Shown piece after piece: positions 1 through 8,377 of a stretch of DNA of 17,883 nt. The notes below the pieces were generated by a model that ran no database searches, was not told where the DNA came from, and saw nothing but the letters and a program-made list of their open reading frames with translations. Location: NCBI GenBank assembly GCA_934178345.1, contig CAKPQG010000031.1:1-17883 (forward strand). The letters are read 5' to 3'. Every line of letters starts with the position of its first letter. Within the stretch, counting starts at the first letter, position 1. Origin of the DNA: an uncultured Dialister sp. GTDB taxonomy: Bacteria > Bacillota > Negativicutes > Veillonellales > Dialisteraceae. A program made the position numbers and the translations under genes.

Positions 1-283
1 TACCGCTAGCATGCCCCTATTGCCTTCGGCACTTCCCCCGAAGGGGGAAGCAAGTCGCTACGACGCTAATTCTGACTACATTTGTATGGCGATTGAAAGT
101 CCGCTTAATCGAGATACGCAATACTAGTGACTAGTGACTAACTACCACCTTCGGGTATCGCCATTAATCTATACTCCGCGGCGCTTCCAAATTTTTATGC
201 GCTGCACCACAACCCTGAACCCTGAACCCACAACCCTGAACCCATAAACCTCAAATACCATATATGAAACGAAGGGACTATCA
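1..283. repeat. Repeat-rich spacer at left edge (truncated)
   Basis: I see no gene here. The stretch holds a hairpin at 32-50 (CTTCCCCC/GGGGGAAG). A GTGACTA-type heptamer array follows at 124-144. Next is an imperfect GCGGCGC/GCGCTGC stem at 178-205 with an AT-rich loop, and then an AACCCTG heptamer array at 211-252. The order (CTTCGGG-ATCGCC block, GC stem, AACCCTG array, Shine-Dalgarno, gene) recurs before other genes in the window, so this is probably the right end of a composite element whose left end is outside. Confidence 0.7.
211..252 (+). repeat. AACCCTG heptamer array before the VanW gene
   Basis: Six consecutive 7-nt units stay in phase: AACCCTG, AACCCTG, AACCCAC, AACCCTG, AACCCAT, AAACCTC. 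The array ends about 30 nt before the TTG start of the next gene. A 7-nt period is not compatible with a conserved reading frame, and no ORF uses it. Confidence 0.85.
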
Positions 284-1672
284 TTGACTAAAAGACGATA
301 CCGCTGGAAGCGGATATTCGGACTGGTTTTCACACTGGCTGTTATCGGCATCGGAAGCGCGCCGTTTCTCTGGGTAAGTGACGACAGGGTCATCCCCGGC
401 GTCACCATCCATGGGACAAAGGCAGGCGGCGCGACGGAGGAAGAGCTCAAAGAGCTTTTTTCTGTGAAAAATGCGGATCTTTTGCATGGAAAGCTGCTAC
501 TCACGAAGGGGGATGTTCACGAAGAGATCTCTTTTCAGTCGCTTTCTGTCCGCTATGACAAGAAAGCCATAGAGAAAGCCATGGCGCTTGGTCGGACTGG
601 CGGGCTCTTTCAGCGCTGGTGCGATCGCTGGCGGATCCTCCTCACAGGGCATAGTGCAGCCATCAATGCTTCTTTTGATGAGGAGCGGCTCACGCAAGAC
701 ATCGCCCAGCTGGCCACCAAGTATGCGAAGCCTCCTGTCAATGCGAAGCCCCGGTTTGGGAAAGACGGATCCGTTTCCTTCGATGAAGGTCGGCCTTCCA
801 TGAAAATCGACAAGGCGGCACTGGAAGAAGCAGCCGCGCTCCAACTCAAAAAGGGCGAAAGCGGAGAGGTGGAGATCCCCGCCACAGACATCCAGATGCC
901 GAATATGACAAAAGAGGCTGCCAAGGAAATCAATGCGGTCCTTGCCGAATACACGACCACCTTTTATCCCGGGGGCAACCGCAGCAGAAATATCGAGATC
1001 GCTGCAAACAGTATCAGCGGCAGGTACATCGCACCGGGAGTCTCTTTTTCCTACAACCAGGCGACAGGTTCCCGTTCCAGCGCGAATGGCTATCTCGAAG
1101 CACCTGTCATTATCAATGGCAAGGTCGAGCCGGGGACAGGCGGCGGTGTTTGTCAGGTGAGCACGACGCTCTTCAATGCCGTCATCCTGTCAGGGCTTGC
1201 CGTGACAGAGCGTACCTGCCACTATTCGCCGGCATCCTATGCACCGATCGGGCGTGATGCGACCGTCGCGGAAGGTTCTCTGGATTTCTGCTTCCTGAAT
1301 CATTTGAAGCATGGCGTCTACATTTATGCGGTCTACGAACCGGGTGCTGTGACCGTGCGCATCTTAGGAAATCAGGAAGACAAGCCCTCTTTCGTAGAGA
1401 TCGCAAAGAAGAGCGACGAAGTCCTGCCCTTTAAGACCGTGATCCGTGTCGACCCTTCGCAGGAAGAGGATAAAAAGGTCGAGGAAGGCCACGAAGGACA
1501 CAATGTCCTCGTCACGCAGTCTGTCAAGTGGGCTGACGGCCGCATCTACCACGACAGCTTCTTCTCTGACTATGAACCGGTCGATACTGTTATCACCTAT
1601 AAGGTGAAACCGGATGATCCTCCCCAGCCATCCGAGCCGTCCTCCCCTAAGGCAGTGAAGAAGGGAGCATGA
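284..1672 (+). CDS. VanW family protein, membrane-anchored, envelope-associated
   Basis: The 462-aa product has a basic N-terminus and one hydrophobic segment at about residues 11-31, which fits a signal anchor with the rest outside the membrane. Residues ~85-200 look like the putative peptidoglycan-binding region often paired with VanW. Residues ~232-365 are the VanW domain, with the hallmark GTGGGVCQVSTTLFNA at 284-299 followed by HYSPASYAPIGRDAT. The C-terminal ~90 residues resemble a G5-like beta domain with an acidic, proline-rich tail. The start is TTG at 284, preceded by a GAAGGGA Shine-Dalgarno at 270-276; no better in-frame ATG exists upstream. VanW proteins occur in some vancomycin-resistance clusters, but their biochemical role is unclear. 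No van genes are nearby, so resistance should not be inferred. Family assignment is firm; function is unknown. Confidence 0.9.
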   Translation: MTKRRYRWKRIFGLVFTLAVIGIGSAPFLWVSDDRVIPGVTIHGTKAGGATEEELKELFSVKNADLLHGKLLLTKGDVHEEISFQSLSVRYDKKAIEKAMALGRTGGLFQRWCDRWRILLTGHSAAINASFDEERLTQDIAQLATKYAKPPVNAKPRFGKDGSVSFDEGRPSMKIDKAALEEAAALQLKKGESGEVEIPATDIQMPNMTKEAAKEINAVLAEYTTTFYPGGNRSRNIEIAANSISGRYIAPGVSFSYNQATGSRSSANGYLEAPVIINGKVEPGTGGGVCQVSTTLFNAVILSGLAVTERTCHYSPASYAPIGRDATVAEGSLDFCFLNHLKHGVYIYAVYEPGAVTVRILGNQEDKPSFVEIAKKSDEVLPFKTVIRVDPSQEEDKKVEEGHEGHNVLVTQSVKWADGRIYHDSFFSDYEPVDTVITYKVKPDDPPQPSEPSSPKAVKKGA

Positions 1673-1678
1673 AGTGAT

Positions 1679-1706
1679 GAGAAATGAGAAATTAGAAATG
1701 AGAAAT
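1679..1706 (+). repeat. GAGAAAT heptamer array after the VanW gene
   Basis: Four in-phase units are present: GAGAAAT, GAGAAAT, TAGAAAT, GAGAAAT. The array starts 6 nt after the stop codon. It is the approximate inverted counterpart of the CTAATTT/TCTAATG units near 2004-2017 on the other side of the same spacer. Confidence 0.75.
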
Positions 1707-1727
1707 GGTGGAGCGGCGCATCAAAAT

Positions 1728-1894
1728 CTAGGGAAACGCTGATTAAATCGCAGAGTCAGATTTCATATGGATTTTTATACATAGCTTCGTCATCATCTTC
1801 CTTAAATAGCTCGCTATTCGCGTCAGATGATTCCTTGCTCTGTATAAAAATCCAAGAATGAAATCGGACAACGATTTAATCAGTGTTTCCCTAG
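1728..1894. mobile_element. 167-bp palindromic MITE-like element, no ORF
   Basis: The two ends are near-perfect inverted repeats: CTAGGGAAACGCTGATTAAA on the left, and its complement with one mismatch on the right, ending in GTTTCCCTAG. Complementarity continues with gaps through GATTTCAT and TGGATTTTTATACA to near the centre, where AATAGC/GCTATT forms the tip. There is no coding capacity. The element can be read as bounded by a CTAG/CTAG 4-bp direct repeat (a possible target duplication) or as having CTAG inside the palindrome. It sits inside the loop of a GCGGCGC (1713-1719) / GCGCCGC (1897-1903) stem that occurs uninterrupted elsewhere. The parental transposase is not in this window. Confidence 0.7.
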
Positions 1895-1940
1895 AAGCGC
1901 CGCGGAGCGTAAATCATGGCAATGCCTGACGGTGGCATTT

Positions 1941-2024
1941 AGTGACTAGTCACCAGTCACCAGTCACTAGTCACTAGTCAATTGGGATTTCTAATCCCTA
2001 ATCCCTAATTTCTAATGTCTCATC
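1941..2024 (+). repeat. Composite heptamer array upstream of polC
   Basis: Twelve consecutive 7-nt units keep one phase for 84 nt while their sequence changes: AGTGACT, AGTCACC twice, AGTCACT twice, AGTCAAT, TGGGATT, TCTAATC, CCTAATC, CCTAATT, TCTAATG, TCTCATC. The first two units form the palindrome GTGACTAGTCAC (1942-1953), where orientation flips. The array ends about 43 nt before the polC Shine-Dalgarno. The whole spacer 1673-2078 otherwise contains only this array, the 1679 array and the palindromic element. Confidence 0.85.
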
Positions 2025-2078
2025 CTAAAAAGTCGAAATGCCACCACCTGTGTTATCTATACCTCGAAAGGAGATCCT

Positions 2079-5000
2079 ATGGGAAAGTATCGTCTGAAGT
2101 CCCGACAGGCGGGATCCGTCATCACGCTGATGGAGATCGACACCGAGAGCCGCGCATGGTACATCAAGGCCGACCATAAAGAAGCCGCATTGAAGGCGCT
2201 CAAAGATATGGGGCCGGCTTTGGCATGCGTGGAAACGATCTATATCAATGGCGATGATGTGTCGAGTGTGGTTTTTGCGCCCGCAGCGCCCATGATGGAT
2301 CCGGATATGCCGCCGGTGGATTTCCCGCCGCCGGAAGAGCCCATGGAGAGCTACAGCCTTGCGCCGGATATCCCTGTCTTCCCGACCGCTGACGACATCG
2401 CCGCGGCGCAGGAAGCGGAAATGGCGGTACCGGCAGAAGAGACACCGATGCCGGGGATCTCCATGCCGAGCAGTCTGCCATCTCTTTCGAGTGTCCTGCC
2501 GAAGAGTGCTTTCATAGCGCCCGCACCCGCTGCCAAAAAAAGCGGCGCAGTGAATGGTATATACCTTGGCAGGAAGCATATCACGGGAGAGGCCATCGAG
2601 ATCCGCACTGTGAATGAAGAGAAGGACGGTGTCATTTTTGTCGGCACGGTGATCTCTATCGAGGTCCGCGAGCTTCGCAGCAAAAAGAAGCTCCTTCTCA
2701 TGAATCTGGCCGATGAAACGAATGGCATCCCGTGCAAGAAATTTTTCGACCGACCCGAGGAGGCAGAAGCTGTCGAGTCTTTGAAGCCGGGGACGACGGT
2801 CAAGGTGCGCGGCAATGTGCGCCTCGACAAGTACTCCGGCGGGCTTGTGCTGGAGCTGTCTCAGATGGAAAAGGGAGAGACAGTCAAGATCGACCACGAG
2901 GACAATTACGAGACGCCGCGCGTCGAGCTCCATCTGCATACGAAAATGAGCCTCGATGGTCTTATCGACAATGAAGAGATCATCAAGACGGCAGCAAAGT
3001 GGCATCATCCGGCGGTCGCGATCACAGACCATGGCGTCATTCAGGCATTCCCGAAGATCCAGGATCTCGCAGACAAGTACCATCAGAAGGTCATCTATGG
3101 CATGGAGGGGTACATGATCGATGAGATCCCGGCAGATCCGGACGCCGACCGCCAGCAGTACGGTCATATCATCATCCTTGCGAAGAACATCACCGGCCTG
3201 CGCAACCTGTACCGCATGGTGACACTGTCACACCTCAAATTTTACAGAAAACGTCCGCTCATCCCCAAGCCCATTCTGGAAGAGCTTCACGAAGGCTTGA
3301 TCTACGGCTCCGCCTGCGTCATGGGAGAATTCTTCCGTGCGGTCCTTGCGGGGGAGAGTGATGAGGAACTCATTCAAAAAGCCAAGTTCTACGATTACCT
3401 CGAAGTCCAGCCGCTCGGGAACAATGAATTCCTCATCAATGACGACAAGTATGGCAAGATCAATACGAAGAAGGACTTAGAGGATCTGAACCGCAAGGTC
3501 ATCGAGATCGCCGACAAGGCAGGCATGCCCTGCTGCGCGACATCCGACGCCCATTACATGTTTGCGGAAGACCAGAGAAATCGTGACATTCTCCTCTCAA
3601 ACTGGGAGAAGCCGGGGAAGATCGAGTCCCACCCGCCTGTTTACATCCGTACCACACAGGAAATGCTGGATGAATTCAGCTACCTTCCCAAAGAAAAGGC
3701 CATCGAGATCGTCGTCACGAATACAAGAAGGATCGCCGAGCAGTGCGAAGTCCTGAAGCCTTTGGCCGAAGAGTGGAAATCCTACAACCCGAAAATCGCA
3801 GGCGCGGATGAGAAGCTGGTCAAGATGTGCTACGACAATGCGAAGGCCATCTACGGTGACCCGCTCCCGAAGGTCGTACAGGACCGCCTGACGCTCGAGC
3901 TCACGCCGATTATCAATCACGGCTACGGCGTTCTTTACTACATCGCGCACAAGCTCGTCAAGCACTCGAATGACCGAGGCTACCTTGTCGGCTCGCGAGG
4001 CTCTGTCGGCTCCTCCTTCGTCGCAACGATGTCAGGCATCACAGAGGTGAATCCCCTCCCGCCGCACTACGTCTGCCCAAAGTGCCACTGGACCCATTTC
4101 TTCGAAGACGGCTCTGTCGGCGGCGGCTTCGACCTGCCGGATAAGAAATGCCCGAAGTGCGGGAGCGATCTCGCAAAGAACGGGCATGACATCCCGTTCG
4201 CCGTTTTCCTCGGATTCGACGGAGACAAGGTACCGGATATCGACCTTAATTTCTCCTCGGGAGACGATCAGGGCGTCGCGCACAAATATACCGAAGAGCT
4301 TTTCGGCCGTGACAATGTCTTCCGTGCCGGCACCATCGCAGGCATTCAGGATAAAACAGCGTATGGCTTCGTCAAGAAATACGCGGAGAACCGTGGGCTG
4401 ACATTCAATGATATTTTCATCGAAAAACTCTCAGCCGGTGTGGCCGGGGTGAAGCGCACGACCGGCCAGCATCCGGCAGGCATCATGGTCTGCCCGCGTG
4501 ATATGGATATTCACAATTTCACGCCGCTCCAGTACGCCGCGAATAAAAAATACCTGAAGGATGAGAATGGCCGGCAGATCCCCGGGACCATCACCACACA
4601 CTTCGATTACCACTCCATCTCCGGCCGTATGCTGAAGCTGGATATTCTGGGCCACGATGATCCGAAGGTCATCCGTATGCTGCAGGACATCACCGGTATC
4701 GACCCGCTGAAGATTCCCTTCGACGACCAGAAGACACTCTCCCTTTTCAGCTCGCCCGAGGCACTGGGCCTGACGCCGGATGAGCTTGCGAGTGCGATCG
4801 GAAATAAAGGCGTCACCGTCGGAGCCCTCGGCCTGCCGGAATACGGGACGCCCTTCGTCCGCGGCATGCTCGAAGACACGCGCCCGAAGAATTTCTCGGA
4901 GCTGGTCCGTATTTCCGGCTTCTCCCACGGCACTGACGTATGGCTGAACAATGCCCAGGACCTCATCAAGAACGGCGTCGTCAAACTGGAGGATGCGATC

Positions 5001-5720
5001 TCTACCCGAGACGACGTCATGAACTACCTCATCCAGCATGGCGTGAAGCCCCTGACATCCTTCAAAGTCATGGAAAATGTCCGTAAAGGCAAGGGCCTCG
5101 AAAAAGGCGGCTCGAATAACCGCGCCGAGCTTGACGCCGCGCACGTGCCGCAGTGGTTCATCGACTCCTGCCTCAAGATCGGCTACCTCTTCCCGCGAGC
5201 TCATGCCGTCGCTTATGTCATGATGGCCTTCCGCATCGCGTGGTTCAAGGTCTATCAGCCGCTGGCCTACTATGCCGCCTACTTCACCATCCGTGCCGAA
5301 GGCTCCTTCAATGCACCTGTCATCCTGCGCGGTCTTGCGTCCATGAAGCAGGAGCTGGCCCGCATCGCAGCGCTCGACAAGCCGACAGCCGTGGAAAAAG
5401 GAAATGCGACCGTCATCGAAGTCGCTGCTGAAATGTACCTGCGCGGACTCTCCTTCCTGCCGATTGATTTGGAAAAATCTGACGCTTCGCAATTCCTCAT
5501 GGTCGATGGGAAACTCCTGCCGCCATTCAACTGCATCCCTGCTCTGGGTGATGCGGTGGCCAAGGAGATCGTCCTTGCCAGACAGGATCATCCCTTCACC
5601 TCGAAGGAGGATCTCAAGAAACGAGGCAAGGTCAGCCAGTCCATCATCGATACCTTAGACTCCATGGGCGTCCTCAAAGGACTGCCGGAAGAGGAGCAGA
5701 TGAGCCTCTTTGCGTTCTAG
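2079..5720 (+). CDS. polC: DNA polymerase III PolC-type alpha subunit, exonuclease domain absent
   Basis: This is the replicative DNA polymerase of Firmicutes type. The order in the 1213-aa product is: PolC N-terminal domain (~1-65), Pro/Ala-rich linker (~66-155), OB domain (~158-270), PHP domain (~281-500), polymerase core and C-terminal domains. PHP metal-site candidates are intact: H285, H287, D317, H318, E343, H363, D490, H492. Catalytic PDIDLNFS lies at 719-726 (D720, D722), with D855 in KLDILGHDD as third carboxylate; a four-Cys zinc site is at 666, 669, 691, 694. The extreme C-terminus carries a QMSLF clamp-binding motif. B. subtilis PolC (~1,430 aa) has a DnaQ-like exonuclease inserted in PHP; here residues ~351-362 are just a short linker, so proofreading must come from elsewhere. 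The start ATG has AAAGGAG at 2067-2073. Confidence 0.96.
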   Translation: MGKYRLKSRQAGSVITLMEIDTESRAWYIKADHKEAALKALKDMGPALACVETIYINGDDVSSVVFAPAAPMMDPDMPPVDFPPPEEPMESYSLAPDIPVFPTADDIAAAQEAEMAVPAEETPMPGISMPSSLPSLSSVLPKSAFIAPAPAAKKSGAVNGIYLGRKHITGEAIEIRTVNEEKDGVIFVGTVISIEVRELRSKKKLLLMNLADETNGIPCKKFFDRPEEAEAVESLKPGTTVKVRGNVRLDKYSGGLVLELSQMEKGETVKIDHEDNYETPRVELHLHTKMSLDGLIDNEEIIKTAAKWHHPAVAITDHGVIQAFPKIQDLADKYHQKVIYGMEGYMIDEIPADPDADRQQYGHIIILAKNITGLRNLYRMVTLSHLKFYRKRPLIPKPILEELHEGLIYGSACVMGEFFRAVLAGESDEELIQKAKFYDYLEVQPLGNNEFLINDDKYGKINTKKDLEDLNRKVIEIADKAGMPCCATSDAHYMFAEDQRNRDILLSNWEKPGKIESHPPVYIRTTQEMLDEFSYLPKEKAIEIVVTNTRRIAEQCEVLKPLAEEWKSYNPKIAGADEKLVKMCYDNAKAIYGDPLPKVVQDRLTLELTPIINHGYGVLYYIAHKLVKHSNDRGYLVGSRGSVGSSFVATMSGITEVNPLPPHYVCPKCHWTHFFEDGSVGGGFDLPDKKCPKCGSDLAKNGHDIPFAVFLGFDGDKVPDIDLNFSSGDDQGVAHKYTEELFGRDNVFRAGTIAGIQDKTAYGFVKKYAENRGLTFNDIFIEKLSAGVAGVKRTTGQHPAGIMVCPRDMDIHNFTPLQYAANKKYLKDENGRQIPGTITTHFDYHSISGRMLKLDILGHDDPKVIRMLQDITGIDPLKIPFDDQKTLSLFSSPEALGLTPDELASAIGNKGVTVGALGLPEYGTPFVRGMLEDTRPKNFSELVRISGFSHGTDVWLNNAQDLIKNGVVKLEDAISTRDDVMNYLIQHGVKPLTSFKVMENVRKGKGLEKGGSNNRAELDAAHVPQWFIDSCLKIGYLFPRAHAVAYVMMAFRIAWFKVYQPLAYYAAYFTIRAEGSFNAPVILRGLASMKQELARIAALDKPTAVEKGNATVIEVAAEMYLRGLSFLPIDLEKSDASQFLMVDGKLLPPFNCIPALGDAVAKEIVLARQDHPFTSKEDLKKRGKVSQSIIDTLDSMGVLKGLPEEEQMSLFAF

Positions 5721-5735
5721 TCTAGTCTAGTCTAG
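5716..5735 (+). repeat. TCTAG pentamer array overlapping the polC stop
   Basis: Four tandem TCTAG units are present. The first contains the polC TAG stop codon (5718-5720). This differs from the 7-nt arrays elsewhere but shows the same habit of beginning at a stop codon. Confidence 0.8.
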
Positions 5736-5748
5736 TCGCTGGCGCGAC

Positions 5749-6092
5749 GGGTTCAGGGTTCAGGTTGACAGGTTCAAGGTTGCGGAGCGGCGCATAAAAT
5801 AAGTAGGCATCGTGAGTTTTAGATAAGTCGAGGCGTTGCAAAGCGACGCAAATAAAAATGCCAACCCCTTCCTCTGCGCGGGTTTTCCTCTTTTAGAGGA
5901 AGCGGATCGCGATAGTACTCCCTCCTTTCAGAGGAAGGAGGGAGAATTTGGAATGCGGGCATTGCCTCATATATACTCGCGGCGTTTTTGATTTTATGCG
6001 CCGCACCAACCCTGTTGAACCCTCTGAACCTGTAGAACCCTCTGAACCTCTTTCGCACGCAGGCAACGCCTCGAGGGGCTAACCCTGAACAC
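5749..6092. repeat. Composite inverted-repeat element between polC and hslV
   Basis: The left arm is a GGGTTCA/GGTTCAA array (5749-5784) followed by GCGGCGCATAAAAT (5787-5800). The right arm is GCGGCG-loop-GCGCCGC (5979-6004) followed by AACCCTG/GAACCCTCT-type units (6008-6052), so the spacer ends are roughly inverted copies. Inside are two hairpins: TTCCTCT/AGAGGAA (5885-5901) and CTCCCTCCTT/AAGGAGGGAG (5918-5944). The right array contains a 9-nt period (GAACCCTCT, GAACCTGTA, GAACCCTCT, GAACCTCTT) instead of 7. A CTTTCGCACGCA...TAACCCTGAAC submodule ends it (6047-6090). I see no gene in the whole spacer 5721-6129. Confidence 0.75.
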
Positions 6093-6129
6093 TATTTCCA
6101 TTAGCCAATACGATAAAGGAGAACACCCC

Positions 6130-6674
6130 ATGTCCCAAGACTCTCTATTTCACGCCACCACCATCCTCGCGGTCAAGAAGGATGGACACACCGCCGTCGC
6201 CGGTGACGGACAGGTGACCATGGGCAATGCGGTCATCATGAAGAATACCGCCCGCAAAGTGCGCCGCCTCTATCACGGCCGCGTCATTGCCGGATTTGCA
6301 GGCTCTGTCGCTGATGCCTTTGCGCTCTTCGATAAATTCGAGGCGCGCCTCTCCGACTGCAATGGCAATCTCGTCCGCGCAGCAGTCGAATTTGCCAAGG
6401 AGTGGCGTCGCGACCGCGTGCTTCAGAAGCTCGAAGCCCTTCTCATCATGACCGACGGGGAGCACCTCTTCCTTGTTTCCGGAAACGGCGAAGTCATCGA
6501 GCCGGACGACGGTATTCTCGCCATCGGCAGCGGCGGAAACTACGCTCTTGCCGCCGCGCGTGCTCTGGTCTCCGCGACCGATCTCTCCGCCCGTGACATT
6601 GCGGAGAGATCCCTGCACATCGCCGCCGACATCTGCGTCTATACGAATCACAATGTCATCGTGGAGGAAATCTG

Positions 6675-6675
<1 letters not shown>
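6130..6675 (+). CDS. hslV: ATP-dependent protease proteolytic subunit HslV (ClpQ)
   Basis: HslV forms the double-hexamer peptidase of the cytosolic HslUV protease, which degrades unfolded substrates delivered by HslU. The product is 181 aa. The segment HATTILAV at residues 8-15 places the catalytic N-terminal threonine of the mature enzyme at T10, so a 9-residue propeptide is predicted to be removed. Family hallmarks follow: AGDGQVTMGN, TARKVRRLY, GFAGSVADAF, VIEPDDGILAIGSGGNYALAAARAL and ICVYTNHNVIVEE. The start ATG has AAAGGAG at 6115-6121 with 8-nt spacing. The stop overlaps the hslU start in TGATG, so the two are probably translationally coupled. There is no xerC-like or codY gene beside it, unlike the B. 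subtilis locus. Assignment is secure. Confidence 0.97.
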
Positions 6676-8036
<1,361 letters not shown>

Positions 8037-8060
8037 CCCTTTGCACTTTATGCCTGTCAT

Positions 8061-8108
8061 AAAACCGCCGGAAGGGGAGCCATCATGGCTCCCCTTCCGG
8101 CGGTTTTT
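8061..8108. terminator. Rho-independent terminator after hslU
   Basis: A perfect 21-bp stem pairs 8061-8081 with 8087-8107 around the loop ATCAT. The GC-rich part is flanked by AAAA on the left and TTTTT on the right. Symmetric A and T flanks mean it could terminate transcription from either side. It separates hslVU from the his cluster. Confidence 0.93.
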
Positions 8109-8377
8109 GCTGATGGGCAAGGCAGTGCATGAAACGCAGGCAAAGTCCATTTTGTAATGGCGCTGTTTTGGCATGCTCCCTGCTATGTAATAAAAGCAAA
8201 TGATCGAGGAGGCAGAATAGATGGAGCTTAAGCGTCAGCAAATCGGGAATACATTTTGTCTTGCCGGTGTCAGGCAGGAAAATGCGGAGAAAGCATTGTA
8301 AAACTTATGAAAAAGCCTTTACTTTTTCTCTTTATCGTGATAAAGTATAACCATAACAAAGAAAGAGGAGGGCTCGT
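8109..8377 (+). promoter_or_regulatory. hisZ: his cluster promoter and leader region
   Basis: A candidate promoter is TTTACT (8318-8323), 17-nt spacer, TAAAGT (8341-8346); TATAAC at 8346-8351 is an alternative -10. The inverted repeat CTTTATC-GT-GATAAAG (8330-8345) overlaps the spacer and -10, which is where a repressor operator would sit. I found no T-box-like specifier and antiterminator arrangement and no His-codon run. A TrpR-like HisR/YerC repressor of his genes is known in some Firmicutes, but a match to that site is untested. This is the only spacer over 250 bp here without heptamer arrays. Confidence 0.5.
8221..8301 (+). CDS. Possible 26-aa small ORF in the his leader
   Basis: The ORF begins with ATG at 8221 behind a strong CGAGGAGG (8205-8212) at 8-nt spacing and ends in TAA at 8299-8301. 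The predicted peptide reads MELKRQQIGNTF then CLAGVRQENAEKAL. It has no histidine and no membrane segment, so it is not a classic His attenuator peptide. It ends upstream of the candidate hisZ promoter. It may be a real small protein, a remnant of a lost gene, or chance; the ribosome site is the only positive evidence. Confidence 0.3.
   Translation: MELKRQQIGNTFCLAGVRQENAEKAL

Noticed and set aside
211..252. CRISPR array or telomere
   Set aside because: Units are 7 nt with no spacers, and the arrays are short, interstitial and scattered, so neither CRISPR nor telomere fits; only a superficial likeness to telomeric repeats.
284..1672. Vancomycin resistance determinant
   Set aside because: VanW domains occur widely without resistance, and no vanA/B/H/X/R/S genes are present.
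2025..3167. 380-aa minus-strand ORF opposite polC
   Set aside because: It lies antisense to the clearly conserved PolC frame, is Arg/His/Asp-rich as expected from a reversed GC-rich frame, and has no recognisable domain.
4431..5591. 386-aa minus-strand ORF opposite the polC 3' half
   Set aside because: It is a shadow of the conserved PolC coding frame, with no plausible ribosome site or domain.
8109..8377. T-box riboswitch or His attenuator before hisZ
   Set aside because: I saw no T-box core sequence, no run of His codons and no terminator between the leader and hisZ.
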